Assembly: GCF_000473995.1 (NCBI RefSeq)
Contig: NC_022571.1
Coordinates: 1,576,501 to 1,640,500 of the forward strand
DNA length: 64,000 nt
Reading direction: 5' to 3'
Source of the DNA: Clostridium saccharobutylicum DSM 13864
Lineage (GTDB): Bacteria > Bacillota > Clostridia > Clostridiales > Clostridiaceae
Part shown: in pieces, positions 57,315 through 64,000 of the stretch
How the letters are laid out: each line of letters opens with the position of its first letter
How positions within the stretch are numbered: position 1 is the first letter of the stretch
Translations under genes and position numbers: made by a program
The notes under the pieces: generated by a model
What the model saw: the letters and a program-made list of their open reading frames with translations, nothing else
What the model was told of the DNA's origin: nothing
Database searches by the model: none

Positions 57315-58745
57315 ATGAGAAATTTATATAGCACACCTTTAAATTCAAGATATGCATCTAAGGAGATGAGTTTCATTTTTTCAGACGATATGAAATTCAC
57401 AACATGGAGAAAATTATGGGTAGCACTTGCAGAAGGTGAAAAAGAATTAGGATTAAATATTACTGAAGAGCAAATCAAAGAACTTAAAGATCATATAAAT
57501 GATGTGAATTATGAAGAAGCTGCAAAAAGAGAAAAGGAAGTAAGACATGATGTAATGAGTCATGTATATGCATACGGTCTTCAATGCCCATCTGCTAAAG
57601 GAATAATACATTTAGGAGCCACATCTTGTTATGTTGGTGACAATACAGATGTTATAATAATGAGAGATGCTTTAAATTTAATTAAAAATAAAATTGTTAC
57701 AGTTTTAAATCATTTAAAGAATTTCGCAATAGAATATAAGGATATGCCGACATTAGGATTTACACATTTCCAACCAGCTCAGTTAACTACAGTAGGTAAG
57801 AGAGCAACTCTTTGGATGCAAGATTTAGTTATGGATGTGGAAAATATTGATTTCTTATTATCAACTTTAAAACTTAGAGGAGTTAAAGGTACTACAGGAA
57901 CTCAAGCTAGTTTCATGGAACTTTTTGATGGAGATGAGAGTAAAGTAAAAGAATTAGACCATATAGTAGCAAAGAAAATGGGATTTGATAAGAGCTATGG
58001 AGTTACAGGGCAAACTTATCCAAGAAAACTTGATTCAATAGTTTTAAATACTTTATCAGAAGTTGCTCAAAGTGCTTATAAGTTTAGTAATGATTTAAGA
58101 TTACTTCAAAATATGAAAGAAATGGAAGAACCATTTGAAAAGAATCAAATAGGTTCATCAGCTATGGCATATAAGAGAAATCCTATGAGAAGTGAAAGAA
58201 TAAGTGCTTTAGCTAGATATGTTATAGTTGATGCATTAAACCCAGCGATAACAGCAGGAACTCAATGGTTTGAAAGAACATTAGATGATTCAGCAAATAA
58301 GAGATTGTCAGTTGCAGAAGGATTTTTAGCATTAGATGGAGTATTAAATCTTTACATAAATATTGCAGAAAATATGGTTGTATATAACAAAGTAATAGCA
58401 TCTCATGTTCAAAGGGAATTACCATTTATGGCTACTGAAAATATAATGATGGAAGCTGTAAAGAGAGGAAAAGATAGACAAGAGTTACATGAAAAAATTA
58501 GAGTTCATTCAATGGCAGCTGCCCAAAGAGTAAAAGGTGAAGGGTTAGATAATGATTTAATAGATAGAATAATAAATGATGAGTCATTTGGTCTTACTAA
58601 AGAAGAAATCTTATCAGTTATTGATCCAATCAAATTTGTTGGTAGAGCACCAAGCCAAGTTGTTGAATTTATAGATGAATATGTAAATCCTATCATTAAA
58701 AATAATGAAGAAGCATTAAAAATTGAAAGTGAAATAACTGTTTAA
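57315..58745 (+). CDS. purB: Adenylosuccinate lyase
   Basis: Catalyses two fumarate-releasing steps of purine synthesis (SAICAR to AICAR and adenylosuccinate to AMP). The fumarase-superfamily signature is GSSAMAYKRNPMRSERI (near residue 278), and catalytic His regions are TLGFTHFQPAQ and HLGATSCYVGDN. The 476-residue length fits the longer animal/Clostridium-type enzyme. The ribosome site is TGGAGG. It stands alone, away from other pur genes. Confidence 0.96.
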   Translation: MRNLYSTPLNSRYASKEMSFIFSDDMKFTTWRKLWVALAEGEKELGLNITEEQIKELKDHINDVNYEEAAKREKEVRHDVMSHVYAYGLQCPSAKGIIHLGATSCYVGDNTDVIIMRDALNLIKNKIVTVLNHLKNFAIEYKDMPTLGFTHFQPAQLTTVGKRATLWMQDLVMDVENIDFLLSTLKLRGVKGTTGTQASFMELFDGDESKVKELDHIVAKKMGFDKSYGVTGQTYPRKLDSIVLNTLSEVAQSAYKFSNDLRLLQNMKEMEEPFEKNQIGSSAMAYKRNPMRSERISALARYVIVDALNPAITAGTQWFERTLDDSANKRLSVAEGFLALDGVLNLYINIAENMVVYNKVIASHVQRELPFMATENIMMEAVKRGKDRQELHEKIRVHSMAAAQRVKGEGLDNDLIDRIINDESFGLTKEEILSVIDPIKFVGRAPSQVVEFIDEYVNPIIKNNEEALKIESEITV

Positions 58746-58810
58746 TTTTTAATTTAAATAATATCAAGTATATAGAAAATATAACAAGCTAAAAGATAGT
58801 ACATATATAT

Positions 58811-58902
58811 TAGGCACATGAAAATAAATAATAAGTCCAAATTTGCTATGGAAATAGAAATAGGTTGGTAAATGGACTTGTTATTTTTTTGAATGTGCCT
58901 TA
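58811..58902. repeat. Dispersed intergenic repeat, copy 2 (short, 92 bp)
   Basis: TAGGCACATGAAAATAAATA (from 58811) and GTTATTTTTTTGAATGTGCC (to 58900) are complementary ends about 30 bp long. The interior is reduced to about 33 bases compared with copies 1 and 3. Folded, it would be a long hairpin. No other feature is seen between purB and the Amidase_6 gene. Confidence 0.8.
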
Positions 58903-59053
58903 ACCAATGATGAAAAGTTTACCTATAGTATCTCTGTTAAGAAAGCTTATTTATTTAGTGTTATATATAATGATATGTTAGCAAAGTATTAATTTTTTGT
59001 TTTTTAGGTTGATATCTTAAAAACTATAATAGTAAAAGTTGATTAATAACAAT

Positions 59054-60034
59054 TTAATAGAATTTGACAGCTCTAAGTTTGTGATAAATTATCGGAAAAA
59101 CAGCACTAAGTGGATAATTTAGTTTATTATAACTATGACAGCAATATAAATAATCACCGTTTGTTAGTTCATAAGTAATGAAGCCTGTGTGACTAAACCT
59201 ATCTGTTTTAGGAGAATAAAATTGTATTAAACATCCTTGAGATAAGGTATTATTTTCAGGAATTTTATATCCTATGTTATTAGAAATTAAGTAAGAATAT
59301 AAATTTTCAACTCTTATCCAAGGGTAAGTATATGGTTTCCATGTATTAGTTTTATTAATACCTCCAGCATTAATGATTTGAGAGGCGAAATTACTACAAT
59401 CACCGCCTATATTATCATCAAAATATTTATAATTTGGATTTGGATTTAAAGCAAATTGTTGAGCGTAAGCACAAGCATCTGCAATGTTAAAAATGGAATT
59501 TCTTTTACTGTTTTCTAATTTATCGGTAACTACATTGAATTGTTTATATAATGACCTTATATAAGTAAGTTCTTTAGCATAAATGTTATTATAATTAATG
59601 GAAGGTAATCGTCGTATGTTATCTAAATCAATATTTAATATATAATCATATAGAATTGGATTTTCTTCCTTTTCGATTAAAAATTGCACTTTGATTTTAT
59701 TATTTGAATTTTCTATAATAAGTATATATTCTTTAACACTCGCAGAAATCACATCATTTAAAAAAGGTTTTATTAAAAATGATTGTTCTAAAGTAAATTT
59801 CAATTTTAAAAATATATTATTCTGATGTAAGATTTTATATTTGTATTTAAATTTTATATTTTCTATAGAATAATTGAATTTTTTCCTCAATTCAAAATTT
59901 AGTAGCTTTTTTAATAAAATCTCTTCTGTTATATCTTGATTTAAGAAAGAGTCTATATCTTGTAAAACAAAATGCAATTTATCATAAGGAGTAGAGAGTA
60001 AATAAGACAATTTGTATAAGTTTTCATATAACAT
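59054..60034 (-). CDS. Amidase_6 domain protein (putative NlpC-like amidase)
   Basis: A 326-residue protein whose C-terminal half matches the Amidase_6 (CHAP/NlpC-like) pattern: ACAYAQQFALNPNPNYKYF, then GGDCSNFASQIINAGG with the likely nucleophile C213, and the likely His282 in SHTGFITYEL. The N-terminal 170 residues look like a separate beta-rich domain. There is no signal peptide or membrane segment, which is unusual for a cell-wall amidase; it may act inside the cell or forespore. Both neighbours read the other way. Confidence 0.75.
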   Translation of the reverse strand: MLYENLYKLSYLLSTPYDKLHFVLQDIDSFLNQDITEEILLKKLLNFELRKKFNYSIENIKFKYKYKILHQNNIFLKLKFTLEQSFLIKPFLNDVISASVKEYILIIENSNNKIKVQFLIEKEENPILYDYILNIDLDNIRRLPSINYNNIYAKELTYIRSLYKQFNVVTDKLENSKRNSIFNIADACAYAQQFALNPNPNYKYFDDNIGGDCSNFASQIINAGGINKTNTWKPYTYPWIRVENLYSYLISNNIGYKIPENNTLSQGCLIQFYSPKTDRFSHTGFITYELTNGDYLYCCHSYNKLNYPLSAVFPIIYHKLRAVKFY

Positions 60035-60240
60035 ATAAAATTCCTAATAAAAATTATTTTCTAGTATATATTTATGAATGCATAGATAAAATATATGTTA
60101 TATTTTAATGAAAAGATATATTTTAAAGTATTACATTAAATATGAGCTAAGAGATTTATGGGCGAATTAAAAAAGGTTATTTTATTTAATGGGTGGATAT
60201 AATTATAATTAATGTGCTATAATTACAAAGTGAATTTGAT

Positions 60241-60402
60241 TTAGGCACATGAAAATAAATAACAAGTCCAATTTGATGTTGATATTTTGTATCAGGCAAG
60301 GAGGCAAAGTGCTATCATAGCAAGTCTATTAGGTCAATTTAATGACGTAGCATGATGGAAAATAGGCAGGCCAATTGAGTTGTTATTTTTTGGATGTAGC
60401 TT
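60241..60402. repeat. Dispersed intergenic repeat, copy 3 (about 162 bp)
   Basis: Starts TTAGGCACATGAAAATAAAT and ends with GAGTTGTTATTTTTTGGATG then TAGCTTA, an imperfect complement. It shares GTATCAGGCAAGGAGGC and CATAGCAAGTCTATTAGGTC with copy 1. An extended -10-like TGCTATAAT lies just upstream at 60215-60223, so the element could be transcribed in the leader of the next gene. Confidence 0.8.
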
Positions 60403-60545
60403 ATAATAACATATGCATTTTTATGTAGAGTTATATGTAATTTGAAATAAAAAATATGAATTTGGTGAATTTACTTGCAAATAGTACTTATTGTAGGATA
60501 AAATCAAATTTATGAAAGATTTTTATAAAGGAGCTATCAAAAGCA

Positions 60546-61751
60546 ATGCAAGAATTATCTAACGTAATAGCTGGCAAGTATGAAGAAATAATTGAAAAGA
60601 TTAAAAGTTTTTCAGATGAATATCTTAATGAAGAATATAAAAATATTTGTGTAGCAGCAGCTGAAACACTATGCTTAAATAATGAAGAAGTAATAAAAAA
60701 AGGAAAAAGTTTTTCATGGGCAGCAGGAATTGTACATGCAATAGGAACCGTAAACAATTTATTTGATGCAAAAGAACAACCTTATATTAAGGCTTTGGAT
60801 TTATATAAGGAATTTGGAGTTAGTAATAGTACAGCTACTAATAAGTCAAAAGAGGTAAAAAAGCTGTTAAATTTATCAAAGGAAAATATGCGATGGATTA
60901 TAGATGCAGAAGGAAATGTGTCAAGTAAAGAAGTTGCTGTAACAACTGAGGCAGTAAATGCAGAATTTAAAGATCAGCCCCTTAAAGTTATAATTGATAA
61001 AAACTTTGTAATTGCGCAGAGAATAATAAATTATGCATGGCATGAAAAGAACTATAAAAATAAAGCCAAATTTGCAAAGGAAGCTTTAAAAATATATGAA
61101 AATTGTCCAGATGCATATATCATTTTATCAAAAGATTCTAAATTGAATGATAATGAAAAGAAAGAACTATTAGAAAAAGCAGTTAAAGCTGGTCAGCATA
61201 TGTTGAAAATAGAGAATTTAGAAAATGCAGATTTTAAGGTTTTAAGTTTAAAAGTATCAGAACCATTTTTTGGAGCTAAATATACTTTAGCTATGCACTT
61301 ATGGAGAATGAATCAAAGAGAAGAGGCAATACAAAATGCCTTTGATGTAGTTAAGTATGATAAAAAAGATAATTTATTAGTTAGAGGAATATTATCTAGC
61401 TGGTTATTGATTGAAGAAAAATATGATCAAGCAAAAGATCTTTTAGAAAAATATGAAACTGACTATTTAGCACATATAAATTATAATAGAGTTGCATTAT
61501 TTTATAAGACTGGCAAGCTTAAGGAAGCTGAAGGCGCGCTAAGAAGAGCTTATAAGAGAAACCCTTTTGTAATTGAATATTTATTAAAACAAAAGAGAGT
61601 GCCAAATGTGATACCAAGCATTCCTAAAATAGGAGATGAAGCAGAAGCTATGGTATATGCAAATTTGGGATTACAAGTATGGAATGATTCTCAAATGATA
61701 CATTGGCTTAAGGAAATGAAAAGAGATTTCGATATAATAAATTTTAAGTAA
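60546..61751 (+). CDS. DUF6398-like / tetratricopeptide-like protein of unknown function
   Basis: A 401-residue soluble protein. The first 100 residues resemble a DUF6398-type helical domain (ICVAAAETLCLNNEEVIKKG, SWAAGIVHAIGTVNNLFD, FGVSNSTATNKSKEVKKLL with a helix-turn-helix look). From about residue 165 it has TPR-like helix pairs (YKNKAKFAKEALKIYENCPD, then a REEAIQNAFDVVKYDKKDN type repeat, then GKLKEAEGALRRAYKRNPF). The ribosome site AAAGGAG is 12 bases before the ATG, slightly far. No catalytic motif is seen. Confidence 0.65.
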   Translation: MQELSNVIAGKYEEIIEKIKSFSDEYLNEEYKNICVAAAETLCLNNEEVIKKGKSFSWAAGIVHAIGTVNNLFDAKEQPYIKALDLYKEFGVSNSTATNKSKEVKKLLNLSKENMRWIIDAEGNVSSKEVAVTTEAVNAEFKDQPLKVIIDKNFVIAQRIINYAWHEKNYKNKAKFAKEALKIYENCPDAYIILSKDSKLNDNEKKELLEKAVKAGQHMLKIENLENADFKVLSLKVSEPFFGAKYTLAMHLWRMNQREEAIQNAFDVVKYDKKDNLLVRGILSSWLLIEEKYDQAKDLLEKYETDYLAHINYNRVALFYKTGKLKEAEGALRRAYKRNPFVIEYLLKQKRVPNVIPSIPKIGDEAEAMVYANLGLQVWNDSQMIHWLKEMKRDFDIINFK

Positions 61752-61754
61752 CAC

Positions 61755-61783
61755 TTTACAAATATAAAAATAAGTGGTAATAT
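61755..61783 (+). promoter_or_regulatory. rib operon promoter
   Basis: TTTACA (61755-61760), 17 bases, TAATAT (61778-61783), placing the transcript start about 15 bases before the riboswitch. Confidence 0.65.
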
Positions 61784-61803
61784 TTAAATATAAATTTAAT
61801 AAC

Positions 61804-61918
61804 GTATCTTCAGGGCAGGGTTTGATTCCCTACTGGCGGTTATAGCCCGCGAGCTTTTATTTAAGCAGATTCGGTTAAATTCCGAAGCCAACAGTATAGT
61901 CTGGATGAAAGAAGAAAG
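61804..61918 (+). promoter_or_regulatory. FMN riboswitch (RFN element) aptamer
   Basis: All conserved blocks are present in order: TCTTCAGGGCAGGGT, GATTCCCTACTGGCGGT, AGCCCGCGAGC, GATTCGGT, ATTCCGAAGCCAACAGTA and GTCTGGATGAAAGAAGA. The ends TCTTC (61807-61811) and GAAGA (61911-61915) close P1. FMN binding normally shuts off riboflavin genes. Confidence 0.97.
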
Positions 61919-61975
61919 TAATTACATAAATCATATTAGAATATTTTTTTGATATTATTTAATTTGTTCTATTTA

Positions 61976-62008
61976 GGCCCTGAACTTTTATAGTTCAGGG
62001 TTTTTTTA
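61976..62008 (+). terminator. Riboswitch-controlled terminator
   Basis: CCCTGAACT (61978-61986) with AGTTCAGGG (61992-62000), then T7. The left arm can also pair with TTCAGGG inside the aptamer (61809-61815), which would make the two folds exclusive. Confidence 0.85.
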
Positions 62009-62121
62009 TATTAAATATAGTTTATTATTTCATATATAATTAACTATAGTCTTAAATTTAATATCATTGTATATATATTATAAGAAATATTAATATGAAT
62101 AAAATAATTATTTTTATGATT

Positions 62122-62157
62122 TTAAACTCTGAAGATTTATCTTTAGAGTTTTTTGTT
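62122..62157 (+). terminator. Second terminator-like hairpin in the rib leader
   Basis: AAACTCTGAAGAT (62124-62136) with ATCTTTAGAGTTT (62139-62151) and a T6 run. It lies about 120 bases after the first terminator. Between it and ribD (62158-62402) only a short CACAGA/TCTGTG stem is seen. Confidence 0.7.
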
Positions 62158-62402
62158 TCTATGAAATTATAATAAATTAAAATTTGTGAATAACTTTTAA
62201 AGAGCACAGAAGCACATAGTCTGTGGAGCAGATTTTTTCCTTAGAAGATTTAATATTAACTAAAAAAACTAAGAGATTAAAAAAATGATAGGATTTTTAA
62301 CAACTATTCGTTTTAGAATGGTTACGTATTTAATAAAACAAACATACATACATTCATTTAATTTAGTATAACCTACATAGATGTAGAAAGGAGAGGGAAT
62401 TA

Positions 62403-63488
62403 ATGAATGAAATATATATGAGGAGAGCATTAGAGTTAGCTAAAAATGGGATTGGAAAAGTTAATCCAAATCCATTAGTTGGTGCTGTTATAGTAAAAAA
62501 CGGTGAAATAATAGGAGAAGGTTATCATGAATGTTATGGAGAAGCACATGCAGAAAGAAATGCAGTAAAAAATGCAGTTGAGGATGTAGAAGGAAGTACA
62601 ATTTATGTCACATTAGAACCATGTGCACACTATGGAAAAACACCACCATGTGTAGATTTAATAATTGAAAAAAAGTTTAAAAAGGTCGTAGTAGGAATGC
62701 TTGATCCTAATCCATTAGTTGCTGGGAAAAGTATTGAGAAGCTAAAGAATAATGGAATCGATGTTATAGTAGGAATAATGGAAGAAGAGTGTAAAAAGAT
62801 AAATGAAGTATTTTTAAAATATATAACTGAAAAGATTCCTTTTGTAGTTTTAAAAAGTGGAATTTCTCTTGATGGTAAAATAGCAACTGTAAGTGGAGAA
62901 TCAAAATGGATTACATCTAAAGAGTCTAGAGAAGATGGACACTTTTTAAGAAACGGATTATCAGGAATTATGGTTGGTGTAAATACTATAATATCAGATG
63001 ATCCAGAACTTACATGCAGAGTGAAAAATGGAAGAAATCCAATAAGAATTGTTGTAGATACAAATCTTAGAATACCACTAGAGTCTAAGGTTGTTAAAAA
63101 TAATGATGGACGAACTATAATAGCTACTACTAAAAGAGCTGATGAAACAAAAAAGAAAAATTTAATAAATCTTGGAGTTAAGATTATAGAAGTTTCCGAA
63201 AAAGAATCTAGAGTTGATTTGAAGGAGCTTATGGTTAAACTCGGTCAAGAGTCCTTGGATTCAATTTTAATTGAAGGAGGAGGAACATTAAACTTTTCAG
63301 CATTAAAAGAAGGAATAGTTGATAAAGTGAGATTTTATATAGCACCTAAAATTTTAGGTGGGGAAAATAGCAAAAGTGCTATAGCAGGAATTGGTTTTTC
63401 ACAACTTGAAGAAGCAGTGAAGTTAAATAATGTTACTTATAGACAAATAGGGGATGAACTAGTAGTTGAAGGATATACAAAAAGTTGA
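62403..63488 (+). CDS. ribD: Bifunctional riboflavin deaminase/reductase RibD
   Basis: Deaminates and then reduces the pyrimidine intermediate of riboflavin synthesis. The N-terminal deaminase zinc site is HAERNA (near residue 49) plus LEPCAHYGKTPPCVD (near 73-87). The reductase domain begins near 145 with LKSGISLDGKIATVSGESKW and has SILIEGGGTLNFSAL (near 290). The 361-residue length is standard. The ribosome site is AAAGGAGAGGG. It is the first gene after the FMN riboswitch. Confidence 0.96.
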   Translation: MNEIYMRRALELAKNGIGKVNPNPLVGAVIVKNGEIIGEGYHECYGEAHAERNAVKNAVEDVEGSTIYVTLEPCAHYGKTPPCVDLIIEKKFKKVVVGMLDPNPLVAGKSIEKLKNNGIDVIVGIMEEECKKINEVFLKYITEKIPFVVLKSGISLDGKIATVSGESKWITSKESREDGHFLRNGLSGIMVGVNTIISDDPELTCRVKNGRNPIRIVVDTNLRIPLESKVVKNNDGRTIIATTKRADETKKKNLINLGVKIIEVSEKESRVDLKELMVKLGQESLDSILIEGGGTLNFSALKEGIVDKVRFYIAPKILGGENSKSAIAGIGFSQLEEAVKLNNVTYRQIGDELVVEGYTKS

Positions 63489-63575
63489 AAATGTTACGAG
63501 TAACATTAATGAATATACAATTGATGCAAAACAAATAATAAATACAAGGTGTTCTTAGAAAAGGAAGGTGAGTGT

Positions 63576-64000
63576 GTGTTTACTGGAATTGTTGAAGAGG
63601 TTGGTATATTAAAGGAAATTACAAAAGGAAGCGAATTTGGAGTAATAGAAGTTCAATGCAGCAAAGTTTTAGAAGATACAAAGATAGGAGATAGCATAGC
63701 AACAAATGGAGTATGTTTGACAGTTAAAGAAAAAAATAGTGATTCTTTTAAAGCAGATGTAATGGGAGAAACGTTAGAAAAAAGCAGTCTAGGAGATTTA
63801 CGTAGTGGTGATAAATTAAATCTAGAAAGAGCATTAAAAGCTAGTGATAGACTAGGGGGGCATATTGTAAGTGGACATATAGATGGAATTGGACGGATAG
63901 TTTCAATTAAGAAAGAAGCAGATGGCACATGGTTTACAATAAGTGCTTCAAAAGATGTTTTAAAATATATTATATATAAAGGTTCCATTGGAATTGATGG
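63576..64000 (+). CDS. ribE: Riboflavin synthase alpha chain, 3' end outside window
   Basis: Dismutates two 6,7-dimethyl-8-ribityllumazine molecules to riboflavin. The GTG start gives MFTGIVEEVGILKEI, the invariant family N-terminus, with AAGGAAGGTG upstream. The first lumazine-binding repeat has GDSIATNGVCLTV and LNLERALKASDRLGGHIVSG; the second begins near residue 100. The frame is open to the edge of the window. It is 87 bases downstream of ribD, in the same operon. Confidence 0.95.
   Translation, partial: MFTGIVEEVGILKEITKGSEFGVIEVQCSKVLEDTKIGDSIATNGVCLTVKEKNSDSFKADVMGETLEKSSLGDLRSGDKLNLERALKASDRLGGHIVSGHIDGIGRIVSIKKEADGTWFTISASKDVLKYIIYKGSIGID

Overview
The window is low-GC Firmicutes DNA. 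Gene order, sporulation genes (spoVS, a YmxH-type gene, a TepA/FtsK pair), A/T-ending codons and strong GGAGG ribosome sites point to Clostridium sensu stricto, probably near the C. beijerinckii/C. butyricum group. The species is an inference; no rRNA or tRNA gene is visible to test it.

Layout. 1-17620 is a conserved housekeeping run: rbgA-rnhB, an intact IS256-family element, yraN (reverse strand), comM-dprA-topA-codY, rpsB-tsf-pyrH-frr, uppS-cdsA, an AI-2E-family membrane protein, and dxr. 17621-31317 is a 13.7-kb island of decayed mobile DNA between dxr and rseP, genes that are close neighbours in related genomes. It holds remnants of at least eight IS groups (IS3, IS630-like, ISLre2, ISL3, IS4-like twice, IS1380-like, ISAs1 twice, IS110), a degenerate group II intron, an IS200/IS605-type end hairpin, and one intact-looking small gene for a double-glycine leader peptide. 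31318-44039 is rseP-ispG, then the rimP-nusA-ylxR-ylxQ-infB-rbfA-nrnA-truB-ribF translation/RNA operon, rpsO and pnp. 44087-55598 carries an M16 peptidase, ymxH, dapG, a TepA-like ClpP paralogue, ftsK/spoIIIE, rimO, pgsA, recA and rny. 55769-64000 has spoVS, an HPr gene, a DUF378 protein, purB, a reverse-strand Amidase_6 protein, a DUF6398/TPR-like protein, and an FMN riboswitch leading ribD and the start of ribE.

How it works together. Most genes serve ribosome assembly, translation initiation, RNA decay, membrane lipid and isoprenoid synthesis, and chromosome handling. The control elements visible are an FMN riboswitch with a terminator, an attenuator-like leader before rimP-nusA, a LexA-type box at recA, a sigma-H-type promoter at spoVS, and two perfect hairpins that bury the ribosome binding sites of ymxH and tepA.

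The most noteworthy items are (i) those two Shine-Dalgarno-sequestering hairpins, (ii) a dispersed family of intergenic repeats with terminal inverted repeats (three clear copies, two possible), (iii) an orphan GG-leader peptide inside the IS graveyard, (iv) an in-frame chimera of IS4-like and ISL3 transposases made by nested insertion, and (v) two unrelated IS elements whose left inverted repeat doubles as a terminator-like hairpin. No complete new defence or biosynthetic system was found.
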